DNA of 35,540 nt, from contig JH599942.1 in the NCBI GenBank assembly GCA_000245075.1, positions 1-35,540 on the forward strand. The letters run 5' to 3'. Below the pieces are notes generated by a model. It did no database searches and had not been told where the DNA came from. It saw nothing but the letters and a program-made list of their open reading frames with translations. The DNA comes from Acetobacteraceae bacterium AT-5844 (GTDB taxonomy: Bacteria > Pseudomonadota > Alphaproteobacteria > Acetobacterales > Acetobacteraceae). Positions within the stretch are counted from its first letter, which is position 1, and the number at the start of each line of letters is the position of its first letter. Position numbers and translations under genes: made by a program. This document shows, one piece after another, positions 16,270 through 26,508 of the stretch.

Positions 16270-16913
16270 GCGCCGCGCATCAGGAACCCACGGAATTCGC
16301 TTTCGATACGGAGAGCGAGGCGCAGATCGAGAAGATCGTCGCGCGCTATCCGGCCGGGAAACAGGCGAGCGCGGTGATCCCGCTGCTCTATGTCGCGCAG
16401 AAGCAGATGGGCCGGCAGACGGGCAGCGCCTGGGTGCCGCGTGTGGCCATGGACAAGGTGGCCGAGCGTCTCAGCATGGCGCCGATCCGCGTCTATGAGG
16501 TCGCCACCTTTTACTTCATGTTCAACACCAAGCCGATCGGCCGCTTCCACCTGCAGGTGTGCGGCACGACGCCCTGCTGGCTGCGTGGCTCGGACGATGT
16601 GCTCCGCGCCTGTAAGGATGCCGGGCATCTGAAGGGCTATGGCGACACCAGCGAAGACGGCTTGTTCACCCTCACTGAGGTGGAATGCCTCGGCGCCTGC
16701 GTGAACGCGCCGATCCTGCAGGTGGATGACGATTACTACGAAGATCTCGACTACGACCGCACGGTGCAGCTCATCGAGTCGCTGAAGCGTGGCGAGCGGC
16801 CGAAGCCGGGCAGTTCCATCGGCCGCCGGACGAGCGCGCCCGAGGGTGGCCCGACCACCTTGCTGGACATCCCGTTGAAGGAACCGGCCGTGGCCGGGAA
16901 GGGGGAGGCGTAA
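16266..16913 (+). CDS. nuoE: NADH-quinone oxidoreductase subunit E (N1a cluster)
   Basis: NuoE is the 24-kDa thioredoxin-fold subunit of the NADH dehydrogenase module. Its 2Fe-2S cluster N1a is held by C99 and C104 (CGTTPC) and C141 and C145 (CLGAC). Start is GTG 16266, overlapping the nuoD stop as GTGA, giving 215 residues. The last 50 residues after the ferredoxin-like domain are basic and Pro-rich ([20 protein letters not shown]), an extension commonly seen in alphaproteobacterial NuoE and absent from E. coli. Confidence 0.97.
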   Translation: MSAAHQEPTEFAFDTESEAQIEKIVARYPAGKQASAVIPLLYVAQKQMGRQTGSAWVPRVAMDKVAERLSMAPIRVYEVATFYFMFNTKPIGRFHLQVCGTTPCWLRGSDDVLRACKDAGHLKGYGDTSEDGLFTLTEVECLGACVNAPILQVDDDYYEDLDYDRTVQLIESLKRGERPKPGSSIGRRTSAPEGGPTTLLDIPLKEPAVAGKGEA

Positions 16914-16915
16914 CC

Positions 16916-18256
16916 ATGGCGCTGAGCGACAAGGACCGCATCTTCACCAACCTCTACGGGCTGCACCCGTGGAACCTGAAGGACGCCATGCGGCGCGGCA
17001 ACTGGGACGGCACCGCCGCCCTGATCGCCAAGGGCCGTGACTGGATCATCGAAGAGGTCAAGCAGTCCGGCCTGCGCGGCCGCGGCGGCGCGGGCTTCCC
17101 CACCGGCATGAAGTGGAGCTTCATGCCGAAGGAGAACCCGGATGGCCGTCCCTCCTACCTCGTCGTGAACTGCGATGAGTCGGAGCCGGGCACCTGCAAG
17201 GACCGTGACATCATCCGCCACGATCCGCACACGCTGATCGAGGGGTGCCTGCTGGCCGGCGTCGCCATGGGCGCGCATGCCGGCTACATCTATTGCCGTG
17301 GCGAGTACTACAACGAGCACCTGGTGCTCATGGCCGCCATCGAGGAGGCCTATGAGGCCGGGCTGATCGGCAAGAATGCCTGCGGCTCCGGTTGGGATTT
17401 CGATCTCTACGTCCATCGCGGCGCGGGCGCCTATATCTGCGGCGAAGAGACGGCGCTGATCGAGAGCCTCGAGGGCAAGAAGGGCATGCCGCGCCTGAAG
17501 CCGCCTTTCCCGGCGGCGGTGGGCCTCTATGGCTGCCCGACCACGGTGAACAATGTCGAGACCATCGCGGTGGTGCCGGAGATCCTGCGCCGTGGCGGTT
17601 CCTGGTTCGCCTCCTTCGGTCGCCCGAAGAATTCCGGCACCAAGGTGTTCTGCATCCAGGGCCATGTGAACAAGCCCTGCAATGTGGAAGCCGAGATGAG
17701 CATCCCGATGCGGGAGCTGATCGAGCGCTATGCCGGCGGCGTGCGCGGCGGGTGGGACAACCTGCTGGCCGTCATTCCGGGTGGTTCCTCCACCCCGCTG
17801 CTGCCGAAGCACATCTGCGACGACGTGCTGATGGATTTCGACGCGCTGCGCGAGCACAAGACCGGCCTCGGTACCGCCGGCGTGATCGTGATGGACAAGT
17901 CCACCGATCTCATCAAGGCCATCGCCCGGCTCGCGGCCTTCTACAAGCATGAGAGCTGCGGCCAGTGCACGCCATGCCGCGAGGGCATGGGCTGGCAGAA
18001 GCGCCTGATGGACCGCATGGTCGAGGGCCGCGCCGAGGTCGCCGAGATCGACGTTCTGGAGAGCGTCACCCGGCAGATCGAGGGCCACACCATCTGCGCG
18101 CTGGCCGATGGCGGCGTGTGGCCGGTGCAGGGGCTCATCCGGCACTTCCGGCCGATGATGGAAGAGCGCATCGCGGCCTATCACGCGAAGAAGTCCGGCG
18201 GCGCAATGCCACAGGGACACCATATCAGCGGCGTTCCGCCGCTGGCGGCGGAGTAA
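16916..18256 (+). CDS. nuoF: NADH-quinone oxidoreductase subunit F (NADH and FMN site)
   Basis: NuoF is the catalytic entry of complex I, oxidising NADH through FMN and passing electrons to 4Fe-4S cluster N3. The 446-residue product has the glycine-rich NADH loop [10 protein letters not shown], the FMN-binding segment [18 protein letters not shown], and N3 ligands C348, C351 and C354 ([12 protein letters not shown]) with C394 (HTICAL). It is 2 bases after nuoE with a strong purine-rich ribosome site (GGGGGAGG) inside the nuoE end. Confidence 0.98.
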   Translation: MALSDKDRIFTNLYGLHPWNLKDAMRRGNWDGTAALIAKGRDWIIEEVKQSGLRGRGGAGFPTGMKWSFMPKENPDGRPSYLVVNCDESEPGTCKDRDIIRHDPHTLIEGCLLAGVAMGAHAGYIYCRGEYYNEHLVLMAAIEEAYEAGLIGKNACGSGWDFDLYVHRGAGAYICGEETALIESLEGKKGMPRLKPPFPAAVGLYGCPTTVNNVETIAVVPEILRRGGSWFASFGRPKNSGTKVFCIQGHVNKPCNVEAEMSIPMRELIERYAGGVRGGWDNLLAVIPGGSSTPLLPKHICDDVLMDFDALREHKTGLGTAGVIVMDKSTDLIKAIARLAAFYKHESCGQCTPCREGMGWQKRLMDRMVEGRAEVAEIDVLESVTRQIEGHTICALADGGVWPVQGLIRHFRPMMEERIAAYHAKKSGGAMPQGHHISGVPPLAAE

Positions 18257-18262
18257 CGCGCC

Positions 18263-20323
18263 ATGGCGAAGGTTACGGTCGACGGGATCGAGGTTGAGGT
18301 CCCCAACGGCGCTTCCGTGCTGCAGGCCTGTGAGGCCGCCGGCAAGGAAATCCCGCGCTTCTGCTACCATGAGCGGCTGAGCGTCGCCGGCAATTGCCGC
18401 ATGTGCCTCGTCGAGGTGGAGCGGGCCCCGAAGCCGGTGGCTTCCTGCGCCTATCCGGTGGCGGACGGCATGAAGGTGTTCACGGACAGCCCGATGGTCC
18501 GGAACGCCCGCCGCAACGTCATGGAATTCCTGCTGATCAACCACCCGCTGGATTGCCCGATCTGCGACCAGGGCGGCGAGTGCGACCTGCAGGACCAGGC
18601 GACGGCCTTCGGCGGCCAGGGCGGCCGCTACCGCGAGGAAAAGCGCGCGGTCAAAGACAAGTACATGGGCCCGCTGGTCAAGACGATCATGACCCGCTGC
18701 ATCCAGTGCACTCGCTGCGTGCGCTTCGCCACGGAGGTGGCGGGCGTGCCGGAGCTGGGCGCCACCGGCCGCGGTGAGGACATGCAGATCGGCACCTATG
18801 TCGAGAAGGCGCTGACCACCGAGCTTTCCGGCAACCTGATCGACATCTGCCCGGTGGGCGCGCTGACGAGCCGGCCCTACGCCTTCGTCTCCCGCCCTTG
18901 GGAGCTGCGGAAGACGGACAGCATCGATGTGCTGGACGCCGTGGGCGCGGCCATTCGCGTCGATGCGCGTGGGCCGGAGGTGCTGCGCATCATCCCGCGC
19001 ACCAATGAGGACGTGAACGAGGAGTGGATGGCCGACCGTGGCCGCTTCTCCTTCGACGGCCTGAAGCGCAAGCGCCTGGACCGCCCCTGGATCCGCCGCG
19101 ACGGCAAGCTGCAGCCGGCCTCCTGGCAGGAAGCGCTGGAGCATGTCGCCGGCAAGCTGAAGGCCATCCCCGGCAACCGCATCGGTGCCGTGGCCGGTGA
19201 TCTGGTGGATGTCGAGAGCGTCTTCGCCCTCAAGTCCCTGATGAACGCACTGGGTTCCCAGAACCTGGATTGCCGCCAGGACGGTGCCAAGATCGACGGC
19301 CGCCGCCGCGACCACTACCTGTTCAACACGGGTATCGCCGGCATCGACGAGGCGGATGCGCTGCTGATCATCGGCAGCAACCCGCGCAAGGAAGCGCCCG
19401 TGCTGAACGCGCGCATCCGCAAGCGCTGGAACGCGGGCGCGCTGAAGATCGCGACCATTGGCGAGTCCGGGCTGGACCTGACCTACAAGGCCGAGCATCT
19501 GGGCGAGGGGACATCTGCCCTCTCCGCGCTGATCGACGGTACCGGCGCCTTCGCGAAGGTGCTGGCCGAGGCCAAGAAGCCGATGATCATCCTGGGCCGC
19601 GGCGCCGTGGCCCGCGAGGATGGCGCGGCGGTGCTGGCGGCGGCGTGGCAGCTGGCCAACCAGGTCGGTGCGCTGACGCCGGAATGGCATGGCTTCAACA
19701 TGCTGCACCTGTTCGGTGGCCAGGTGGGCGCGCTCGATGCCGGCTTCCTGCCGGGCGAGGGCGGCCAGGATCTGGCCGGCATGCTGGCCGGCGGCGTGGA
19801 TGCGCTGTGGCTGCTGGGTGCGGACGGGTTCGAGCCCGCCTTCATCGCCCCCGGTACGTTTGTCATCTACCAGGGCCATCATGGTGACCGCGCGGCGTCG
19901 CGGGCCGATGTGATCCTGCCGGGTGCCGCGTATACGGAGAAGGAAGGCACCTACGTGAATACCGAGGGGCGCGTGCAGCGCGGGCGCCTTGCCGTGTTCC
20001 CGCCGGGCGAGGCGAAGGAGGATTGGCGCATCATCCGTGCCGCTGGCGCGGCGCTGGGCGTCGACCTGCCCTTCAACACGCTGGAAGACGTGCGTGCCGG
20101 CATGGTGGCCGCCAACCCCGTCTTCGGGCTGGTGGAAGGCCGGATCGTGGGCGGCGCGCAGGATGTCACGGGCCCGCAGGCCGCTGGCAGCCTCTCCGGC
20201 GCTCCGTTCAAGGCCAACCTGACCGATTACTGGCTGGCTGACCCGATCAGCCGCGCCAGCGAGGTGATGGCCGAGTGCAGCCGCATCTATAACGCCGCGC
20301 CGATGGCGCAGGCGGCGGAGTAA
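18263..20323 (+). CDS. nuoG: NADH-quinone oxidoreductase subunit G (75 kDa)
   Basis: NuoG carries clusters N1b, N5 and N4, the wire between NuoF and NuoI. Ligands are complete: 2Fe-2S N1b at C34, C45, C48 and C62; N5 with its histidine at H94 plus C98, C101 and C107; N4 at C146, C149, C152 and C196. The remainder is a molybdopterin-oxidoreductase-like fold without cofactor. At 686 residues it is the shorter alphaproteobacterial/mitochondrial form rather than the roughly 900-residue E. coli type, and the extra N7 cluster motif is not seen. Confidence 0.97.
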   Translation: MAKVTVDGIEVEVPNGASVLQACEAAGKEIPRFCYHERLSVAGNCRMCLVEVERAPKPVASCAYPVADGMKVFTDSPMVRNARRNVMEFLLINHPLDCPICDQGGECDLQDQATAFGGQGGRYREEKRAVKDKYMGPLVKTIMTRCIQCTRCVRFATEVAGVPELGATGRGEDMQIGTYVEKALTTELSGNLIDICPVGALTSRPYAFVSRPWELRKTDSIDVLDAVGAAIRVDARGPEVLRIIPRTNEDVNEEWMADRGRFSFDGLKRKRLDRPWIRRDGKLQPASWQEALEHVAGKLKAIPGNRIGAVAGDLVDVESVFALKSLMNALGSQNLDCRQDGAKIDGRRRDHYLFNTGIAGIDEADALLIIGSNPRKEAPVLNARIRKRWNAGALKIATIGESGLDLTYKAEHLGEGTSALSALIDGTGAFAKVLAEAKKPMIILGRGAVAREDGAAVLAAAWQLANQVGALTPEWHGFNMLHLFGGQVGALDAGFLPGEGGQDLAGMLAGGVDALWLLGADGFEPAFIAPGTFVIYQGHHGDRAASRADVILPGAAYTEKEGTYVNTEGRVQRGRLAVFPPGEAKEDWRIIRAAGAALGVDLPFNTLEDVRAGMVAANPVFGLVEGRIVGGAQDVTGPQAAGSLSGAPFKANLTDYWLADPISRASEVMAECSRIYNAAPMAQAAE

Positions 20324-20330
20324 GGGACCG

Positions 20331-21341
20331 ATGGAAGCTTTCCTCAACTCTCCCATCGGCATCCTGGCCATTACCGTCGCGCAGACGCTGGCCATCCTGG
20401 TGCCGCTGCTGATCTTCGTCGCCTACATGACCTATGCCGAGCGCAAGATCATGGCGGCGATGCAGATGCGCGTCGGCCCGAATGTGGTTGGCCCGTTCGG
20501 CCTGCTGCAGCCCTTCGCGGACGCCGCGAAGATGCTGCTGAAGGAAACCATCATCCCGACGGGCGCCAACAAGGCGCTGTTCATCTTCGCGCCCATGCTG
20601 ACCTTCATCCTGGCCATGATCGCCTGGGCGGTCATTCCGGTGAACGAGGGCTGGGCGATCGCCGACATCAATGTCGGCATCCTCTATTTGTTCGCCATCA
20701 GCTCGCTGGGTGTCTACGGCATTATCATCGCCGGCTGGGCGTCGAACTCGAAATACGCCTTCCTGGGCGCGCTGCGCTCCGCGGCGCAGATGGTGTCCTA
20801 CGAAGTCTCCATGGGCTTCGTGATCGTGACGGTGCTGCTCTGCGTCGGTTCGCTGAACCTCACGCAGATCGTGCTGGCGCAGAAGACGGTGTGGTTCTTC
20901 ATCCCGCTCTTCCCGATGTTCATCATCTTCTTCGTCTCGACGCTGGCGGAAACGAACCGCCCGCCCTTCGATCTGGCGGAAGGTGAGTCGGAGCTGGTGG
21001 CCGGCTTCATGGTGGAATACTCCTCCATGACCTACGCCCTGTTCTTCCTGGGCGAATACGCCAACATGTTCCTGATGTCGGCGATGACGACCACCCTGTT
21101 CCTGGGTGGCTGGCTGCCGCCGGTGGATATCGCACCCTTCAACTGGGTGCCGGGGCCGCTGTGGTTCATCCTGAAGGTGTGCCTGTGCATGTTCACCTTC
21201 GTGTGGGTGCGCGCCACCTTCCCCCGCTACCGCTACGACCAGCTGATGCGCCTGGGCTGGAAGGTCTTCCTGCCGCTCAGTCTGGTGTGGCTGGTGCTGA
21301 CCGCCTTCGTGCTGAAGCTGGCCGGGTGGCTGCCGGTATGA
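20331..21341 (+). CDS. nuoH: NADH-quinone oxidoreductase subunit H
   Basis: NuoH is the eight-helix membrane subunit (ND1) joining the peripheral and membrane arms and forming the quinone tunnel entrance. The 336-residue product has the [15 protein letters not shown] loop after the first helix and, from E207, the acidic quinone-chamber loop [20 protein letters not shown]. The [15 protein letters not shown] element near the C-terminus is also conserved. The stop codon overlaps an ATG that opens a 23-codon frame leading to nuoI. Confidence 0.98.
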   Translation: MEAFLNSPIGILAITVAQTLAILVPLLIFVAYMTYAERKIMAAMQMRVGPNVVGPFGLLQPFADAAKMLLKETIIPTGANKALFIFAPMLTFILAMIAWAVIPVNEGWAIADINVGILYLFAISSLGVYGIIIAGWASNSKYAFLGALRSAAQMVSYEVSMGFVIVTVLLCVGSLNLTQIVLAQKTVWFFIPLFPMFIIFFVSTLAETNRPPFDLAEGESELVAGFMVEYSSMTYALFFLGEYANMFLMSAMTTTLFLGGWLPPVDIAPFNWVPGPLWFILKVCLCMFTFVWVRATFPRYRYDQLMRLGWKVFLPLSLVWLVLTAFVLKLAGWLPV

Positions 21342-21409
21342 AGATGGCCGTGATGACGAACCGTCTTGTGGAAATGGGACGCGCGGGTTACCCCCGCGCC
21401 GCGAGGTGA
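21338..21409 (+). CDS. Possible 23-residue small protein between nuoH and nuoI
   Basis: An ATG overlapping the nuoH stop (ATGA) opens a frame of 23 codons beginning [17 protein letters not shown] and ending just before nuoI. The TGA lies inside the nuoI ribosome-binding region. The ATGA overlap is the same coupling used at other junctions in this operon. A GCGCGGG/CCCGCGC hairpin lies within it. It could equally be a non-coding spacer; no family is recognised. Confidence 0.2.
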   Translation: MKMAVMTNRLVEMGRAGYPRAAR

Positions 21410-21412
21410 GAG

Positions 21413-21901
21413 ATGGCGACGCTGGACCGCGCGGCCTATAGCCTGTTGATGACCGAACTGGTCTCCGGCATGGCGCTGACGCTGAAGTACTTCTTCATGC
21501 CGAAGGCCACGATCAAGTACCCCTTCGAGAAGATGCCGCTGTCCCCGCGCTTCAAGGGTGAGCACGCGCTGCGCCGCTACCCCAACGGGGAAGAGCGCTG
21601 CATCGCCTGCAAGCTGTGCGAGGCCGTCTGCCCCGCCCAGGCTATCACCATCGAGGCCGAGCCGCGTGAGGATGGCAGCCGCCGTACCACGCGCTACGAC
21701 ATCGATATGACGAAGTGCATCTATTGCGGCCTCTGTGAGGAAGCCTGCCCGGTGGATGCCATCGTCGAGGGGCCGAACTTCGAATTCGCGACCGAGACGC
21801 GCGAGGAGCTGATCTACAACAAGGATAAGCTGCTCTCGAACGGCGACCGGTGGGAGCCGGAGCTGGCGAAGCGTCTGGAACTGGACGCGCCTTACCGTTG
21901 A
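21413..21901 (+). CDS. nuoI: NADH-quinone oxidoreductase subunit I (N6a and N6b clusters)
   Basis: NuoI is a ferredoxin-like subunit with two 4Fe-4S clusters linking NuoG to NuoB. The 162-residue product has ligands C63, C66, C69 and C73 ([12 protein letters not shown]), then C102, C105, C108 and C112 ([12 protein letters not shown]). The fourth cysteine of each group completes the partner cluster. The N-terminal amphipathic segment [21 protein letters not shown] anchors it at the membrane. GAGGTGAG directly before ATG 21413 is a strong ribosome site. The length equals that of alphaproteobacterial and mitochondrial TYKY subunits without the import sequence. Confidence 0.98.
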   Translation: MATLDRAAYSLLMTELVSGMALTLKYFFMPKATIKYPFEKMPLSPRFKGEHALRRYPNGEERCIACKLCEAVCPAQAITIEAEPREDGSRRTTRYDIDMTKCIYCGLCEEACPVDAIVEGPNFEFATETREELIYNKDKLLSNGDRWEPELAKRLELDAPYR

Positions 21902-21905
21902 TCGA

Positions 21906-22034
21906 ATGGCGGAGGGGAGCATGGCCGCGCCCTTCCGCAGGTTTCCTTTGCGGCCCCGCCCCCTGCCTGGGCGGCTCTCAGTCTTCTGGAACGGTGCCAT
22001 GACGCTGCAACAGCGCGGAGGAGGGGTGCGGTGA
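21906..22034 (+). CDS. Possible 42-residue basic small protein between nuoI and nuoJ
   Basis: The 129-base nuoI-nuoJ spacer is open in one frame from ATG 21906, 5 bases after the nuoI stop, to a TGA that overlaps the nuoJ start (GTGA). The product would be Arg/Pro-rich (FRRFPLRPRPLPGRL) with no membrane segment or known domain. The in-frame ATG at 22000 gives an 11-residue alternative. GC-rich spacers often stay open by chance, so this is a weak candidate. If it is not coding, the spacer holds nothing I recognise apart from the nuoJ ribosome site. Confidence 0.2.
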   Translation: MAEGSMAAPFRRFPLRPRPLPGRLSVFWNGAMTLQQRGGGVR

Positions 22035-22762
22035 TCGTTGCTCTTGCCTTCTATGTCTTCGCGGCCATCCTGATCGCGAGCGCGGTCATGGTGGTGACCG
22101 CGCGTAACCCGGTCCACAGCGTGCTGTACCTGATCCTGGCGTTCTTCAACGCCGCGGCGCTGTTCCTGATCGCGGGTGCCGAGTTCCTGGCGATGATCCT
22201 GGTCATCGTCTATGTCGGTGCCGTCGCCGTGCTCTTCCTGTTCGTCGTCATGATGCTGGACATCGACTTCGTGCAGGTGAAGGCCGGCTTCCAGCGCTAC
22301 CTGCCCATCGGCGGCATCGTCGGTGGCATGCTGTTCCTGGAGCTGCTCTTCGTCTACGGCGCCTGGCAGTTCGCGGACGATGCGCAGGCCCTGCGGATGC
22401 ACCCCGTGACGACGGATGTGACAACGAACACCCAGGCCCTGGGTGCCATCCTCTACACGGACTACATTTTCCCCTTCCAGGCTGCTGGCCTGATCCTGCT
22501 CGTCGCCATGATCGGCGCGATCGTGCTGACGCTGCGCGAGAAGCCGGCCAACAGCCGCCGCCAGAACATCGCCGTGCAGGTGGCGCGTGCCCATGCCGTC
22601 ACCATGAAGGACGTGCCGAAGGGCGCGGGCCTCGCCGAGATGGGCGGCATCATCCGCCGCCCGCTGCCGGAGCCGAAGAAGAAGGCGCTCGCGCATGACG
22701 ATCATGGCCACGGTCACGGCCATGACGACGACCACGGCAACCATGGCGGGGGGCACCACTGA
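22031..22762 (+). CDS. nuoJ: NADH-quinone oxidoreductase subunit J with His-rich tail
   Basis: NuoJ (ND6) is a five-helix membrane subunit whose third helix carries the pi-bulge involved in coupling. That helix is visible as [23 protein letters not shown] 22031 is the start, with GGAGGAGGGG just upstream. At 243 residues it is longer than the roughly 200 usual for alphaproteobacteria. The excess is a hydrophilic C-terminus (about residues 175-243) ending in a 22-residue stretch from H222 with 9 His, 5 Asp, 7 Gly and 1 Asn. Such a run could bind divalent metal but no function is known for it here. Confidence 0.97.
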   Translation: MIVALAFYVFAAILIASAVMVVTARNPVHSVLYLILAFFNAAALFLIAGAEFLAMILVIVYVGAVAVLFLFVVMMLDIDFVQVKAGFQRYLPIGGIVGGMLFLELLFVYGAWQFADDAQALRMHPVTTDVTTNTQALGAILYTDYIFPFQAAGLILLVAMIGAIVLTLREKPANSRRQNIAVQVARAHAVTMKDVPKGAGLAEMGGIIRRPLPEPKKKALAHDDHGHGHGHDDDHGNHGGGHH

Positions 22763-23073
22763 TGTTTGACATCGGCCTCTCTCACTTCCTCTCGGTCAGC
22801 GCGATCCTCTTCGTGCTGGGCGTGCTGGGCATCTTCCTGAACCGGAAGAACATCATCGTCATCCTGATGTCCCTCGAGCTCATCCTGCTCGCGGTGAACC
22901 TGAACTTCGTCGCCTTTTCCTCCGCGCTGCAGGACCTGACGGGGCAGATCTTCACGATGTTCGTGCTGACCGTGGCGGCTGCCGAAGCCGCCATCGGCCT
23001 GGCCATCCTGGTGATCTACTTCCGTAACCGCAGCAGCATCGAGGTGGACGACGTGTCCACCCTGAAGGGCTAA
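22762..23073 (+). CDS. nuoK: NADH-quinone oxidoreductase subunit K
   Basis: NuoK (ND4L) is a three-helix membrane subunit in the proton path between NuoJ and NuoN. The 103-residue product has the expected segments: [18 protein letters not shown], the second helix [20 protein letters not shown] with its buried glutamate, and [16 protein letters not shown] with the second essential glutamate. The ATG shares one base with the nuoJ stop (TGATG). Confidence 0.98.
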   Translation: MFDIGLSHFLSVSAILFVLGVLGIFLNRKNIIVILMSLELILLAVNLNFVAFSSALQDLTGQIFTMFVLTVAAAEAAIGLAILVIYFRNRSSIEVDDVSTLKG

Positions 23074-23078
23074 GGCGC

Positions 23079-24995
23079 ATGTATATCGGGGCGATCTTCT
23101 TCCCGCTCGTCGGCGCGATCATCTCCGGCTTCTTCGGCCGGCTGATCGGCGACAAGGCGGCGCAGTGGACCACGGTGTTCTTCATGGCGCTGGCGGCCAT
23201 CTGCGGCCTGACCAACTTCGTGAATGTGGCCCTCGGCCACGCGCCGGCGACGGTCGAGCTGTTCACCTGGATGAATGTCGGCGGCCTCCAGTTCAGCTGG
23301 GCGCTGCGCTACGACACCGTCGCGGCCGTCATGGTCGGCATGGTCACGCTGACCTCGACCATGATCCACATGTACTCCGTGGGGTACATGTCGCATGACC
23401 CGACGACGCCGCGCTTCTTTGCCTATCTGTCGCTCTTCACCTTCATGATGCTCATGCTGGTGACGGCGGATAACCTCGTGCAGCTGTTCTTCGGCTGGGA
23501 AGGCATCGGCCTCGCGAGCTATCTGCTCATCGGCTACTGGTACGAGAAGGAAAGCGCGAACCGCGCGGCGATGAAGGCCTTCATCGTCAACCGCGTCGGC
23601 GACCTGTTCTTCATGATGGGCATGGCGCTGACCTTCTGGACCTTCGGCACCGTCGAGTTCGACGGCATCTTCCAGGGTGTCGCCGCGGCGCAGAGCCAGA
23701 CCATCGGCGGTATTCCGGTGCTAGAGCTGATCGCGCTGCTGCTGTTCCTGGGCGCCATGGGCAAGTCGGCCCAGATCGGCCTGCACACCTGGCTGCCAGA
23801 CGCCATGGAAGGCCCGACGCCGGTCTCCGCGCTGATCCATGCGGCGACGCTCGTCACCGCCGGCGTGTTCCTGATGGCGCGCATGTCGCCGCTCGTGGAA
23901 TACGCACCGAACGTGCTGGGCATCATCACCTTCATCGGCGCGACGACGGCGTTCTTCGCCGCCACCGTTGGCTGCGTGCAGAACGACATCAAGCGCGTGA
24001 TCGCCTACTCCACCTGCTCGCAGCTGGGGTACATGTTCTTCGCCATCGGTGTCGGCGCCTATCAGGGCGCGGTGTTCCACCTCTTCACGCACGCCTTCTT
24101 CAAGGCGCTGCTGTTCCTCTCCGCCGGCTCCGTGATCCACGCGATGTCGGATGAGCAGGACATCCGCAAGATGGGCGGCATCTGGAAGAAGATCCCCATC
24201 ACCTACGCGATGTTCTGGATCGGCAGCCTGGCGCTCGCGGGCATCCCGCTCTTCGCCGGCTACTACTCCAAGGACTTCGTGCTGGAGGCCGCCTTCGCGG
24301 GCCATGGCTGGACGGCGAGCTACGCCTTCATCATGGGCATGCTGGCGGCGCTGATGACGGCCTTCTACTCCTGGCGCCTCATCATCCTGACCTTCCATGG
24401 CGCTCCGCGCGCGGACCATCACACGATGGAACACGTGCATGAGAGCCCCGCGGTCATGCTGGTGCCGCTCTTCGTGCTGGGCGTCGGCGCCCTGTTCGCC
24501 GGCGCGGTCTTCGCTCCGTACTTCGTGGGGCATGACTGGGTGGAGTTCTGGAACAACTCCATCGTCAACGCGCCGCACAACCACATCATGCATGATGCGC
24601 ACGAAGTGCCGTCCTGGGTGCCGCTGGCACCGACGGTGGCGGGCGTGGTCGGTATCGCCATCGGCTACGTGTTCTACATGTTCGTGCCCTCGCTCCCGGG
24701 CCGGCTGGCCGCAGCTTTCCCGGGCCTGTACCGCTTCCTGCTGAACAAGTGGTATTTCGACGAGCTGTATGACTTCCTGTTCGTCCGCCCCGCGCGCCGC
24801 CTGGCCTACTGGCTCTGGAAGGTCGGCGACGCGAAGGTGATCGACGGCATGCCCAATGGCGCGGCCTCCCTGACCGCCGCCGCCGCCGGGCGCGTCACGA
24901 AGTTCCAGACGGGACGCGTGGCCAACTATGCCTTCACGATGATCATCGGGGTCGTCCTTTTCGTCAGCATCTTCCTGTTCGGGATCGGCCGATGA
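23079..24995 (+). CDS. nuoL: NADH-quinone oxidoreductase subunit L
   Basis: NuoL (ND5) is the distal antiporter-like proton-pumping subunit with the lateral amphipathic helix that runs along the membrane arm. The 638-residue product has about sixteen hydrophobic segments. Conserved charged sites include the [21 protein letters not shown] helix (glutamate of the proton channel), [22 protein letters not shown] with the channel lysine, and the broken helix around [13 protein letters not shown]. The long C-terminal portion (about residues 500-638) contains the traverse helix and last transmembrane segment. Confidence 0.98.
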   Translation: MYIGAIFFPLVGAIISGFFGRLIGDKAAQWTTVFFMALAAICGLTNFVNVALGHAPATVELFTWMNVGGLQFSWALRYDTVAAVMVGMVTLTSTMIHMYSVGYMSHDPTTPRFFAYLSLFTFMMLMLVTADNLVQLFFGWEGIGLASYLLIGYWYEKESANRAAMKAFIVNRVGDLFFMMGMALTFWTFGTVEFDGIFQGVAAAQSQTIGGIPVLELIALLLFLGAMGKSAQIGLHTWLPDAMEGPTPVSALIHAATLVTAGVFLMARMSPLVEYAPNVLGIITFIGATTAFFAATVGCVQNDIKRVIAYSTCSQLGYMFFAIGVGAYQGAVFHLFTHAFFKALLFLSAGSVIHAMSDEQDIRKMGGIWKKIPITYAMFWIGSLALAGIPLFAGYYSKDFVLEAAFAGHGWTASYAFIMGMLAALMTAFYSWRLIILTFHGAPRADHHTMEHVHESPAVMLVPLFVLGVGALFAGAVFAPYFVGHDWVEFWNNSIVNAPHNHIMHDAHEVPSWVPLAPTVAGVVGIAIGYVFYMFVPSLPGRLAAAFPGLYRFLLNKWYFDELYDFLFVRPARRLAYWLWKVGDAKVIDGMPNGAASLTAAAAGRVTKFQTGRVANYAFTMIIGVVLFVSIFLFGIGR

Positions 24996-26503
24996 ACGCC
25001 GCGGGTTTTCCCCTGCTCTCGCTGCTCACCTTCCTGCCGCTGGTGGGCGCGGGCATCCTTCTCTTCATCCGGGGGGATGAGGCGGCTGTCGCCGCCAATG
25101 CCCGCTGGACCGCGCTGTGGACGAGCCTGATCGTCTTCGCCCTGTCGCTGATCCTCTGGTTCAGCTTCGACAAGTCGACGGCTGACTTCCAGTTCGTCGA
25201 GCTGCATGAGTGGATGCCGGGCTTCGGCCTCGCCTACCACCTGGGCGTGGACGGTATCTCGGTGCTGTTCGTGCTCCTTTCCACGCTGCTCACCCCCATC
25301 TGCATCCTCGCCTCCTGGGAAGCGGTGCAGAGCCGGGTGCGTGAGTACATGATCGCCTTCCTGGTCCTCGAGACGATGATGGTTGGCATGTTCGCCTCGA
25401 TGGACATGCTGATGTTCTACATCTTCTTCGAGGGCGTCCTGATCCCGATGTTCCTCATCATCGGCGTCTGGGGCGGTCAGCGCCGGGTCTACGCGGCCTA
25501 CAAGCTGTTCCTCTACACGCTGCTCGGCTCCCTGCTGATGCTGCTGGCCCTGCTGACGCTGTGGTTCATGGCGGGCACCACCAGCATCCCCGAGCTGTTC
25601 AAACTGCAGATCGCGCCGAGCCTGCAAGTGTGGCTGTTCCTGGCCTTCTTCGCCTCCTTCGCCGTGAAGGTGCCGATGTGGCCGGTGCACACCTGGCTGC
25701 CGGACGCGCATGTGGAGGCGCCGACGGCCGGCTCCGTCATCCTGGCGGGCGTGCTGCTGAAGATGGGTGGCTACGGCTTCATCCGCTTCTCGCTGCCGCT
25801 GCTGCCGGTGGCCACCGAGTGGTTCGCGCCGCTGATCTTCACGCTCTCCATCGTCGCCGTCATCTACACCTCGCTGGTGGCGATGGCGCAGGAGGACATG
25901 AAGAAGCTCATCGCCTACTCCTCCGTGGCGCATATGGGCATCGTCACCCTCGGCATCTTCGCGCTGAACCATCAGGGTCTGTCGGGCGCCATCTTCCAGA
26001 TGCTGTCCCACGGCGTGGTCTCCGGTGCGCTCTTCCTTTGCGTCGGCGTGGTGTACGACCGCGTGCACTCGCGTGAGATCGCCCGCTACGGCGGCGTCGC
26101 GAAGGTGATGCCGGGCTACGCCACGGTGTTCATGCTGTTCACCATGGCCTCCGTCGCCCTGCCGGGCACGGCGGGCTTCCCGGGCGAGTTCCTGGTGCTG
26201 GTCGGCGCCTGGCAGGCCAATCCGTGGGTGGCGCTGTTCGCCGCCACCGGCATGATCCTGGGCGCCTGCTACATGCTGTGGCTGTACCGCCGCGTGCTCT
26301 TCAGCAAGCTGACCAAGGCCGAGATCAAGGCTCTGCTCGATCTCAGCCCGCGCGAATACCTGACCTTCGCGCCGCTGGTGGTGCTGACCCTATGGATGGG
26401 CATCTACCCGTCCTCTTTCCTCTCCTTCTTCGAGGCCAGCGTCACGGCGTTGCTGGCGCGGCATGAAGCCGCGATGGCCCTGCCGCGTCTGGCTGGGATG
26501 TGA
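24992..26503 (+). CDS. nuoM: NADH-quinone oxidoreductase subunit M
   Basis: NuoM (ND4) is the middle antiporter-like proton-pumping subunit. The 503-residue product has about fourteen membrane segments. Its key sites are the glutamate in [18 protein letters not shown] and the lysine in [24 protein letters not shown], with the following helix [17 protein letters not shown] carrying a second lysine. Its ATG overlaps the nuoL stop by 4 bases (ATGA). Confidence 0.98.
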   Translation: MNAAGFPLLSLLTFLPLVGAGILLFIRGDEAAVAANARWTALWTSLIVFALSLILWFSFDKSTADFQFVELHEWMPGFGLAYHLGVDGISVLFVLLSTLLTPICILASWEAVQSRVREYMIAFLVLETMMVGMFASMDMLMFYIFFEGVLIPMFLIIGVWGGQRRVYAAYKLFLYTLLGSLLMLLALLTLWFMAGTTSIPELFKLQIAPSLQVWLFLAFFASFAVKVPMWPVHTWLPDAHVEAPTAGSVILAGVLLKMGGYGFIRFSLPLLPVATEWFAPLIFTLSIVAVIYTSLVAMAQEDMKKLIAYSSVAHMGIVTLGIFALNHQGLSGAIFQMLSHGVVSGALFLCVGVVYDRVHSREIARYGGVAKVMPGYATVFMLFTMASVALPGTAGFPGEFLVLVGAWQANPWVALFAATGMILGACYMLWLYRRVLFSKLTKAEIKALLDLSPREYLTFAPLVVLTLWMGIYPSSFLSFFEASVTALLARHEAAMALPRLAGM

Positions 26504-26508
26504 CCGTG

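Noticed and set aside
16751-20395. A 1,214-codon open frame on the minus strand opposite nuoE, nuoF and nuoG
   Set aside because: It lies entirely antisense to genes with intact Fe-S motifs. Its translation is low-complexity His/Arg/Ala/Gln-rich, as expected from GC3-biased codons read backwards.
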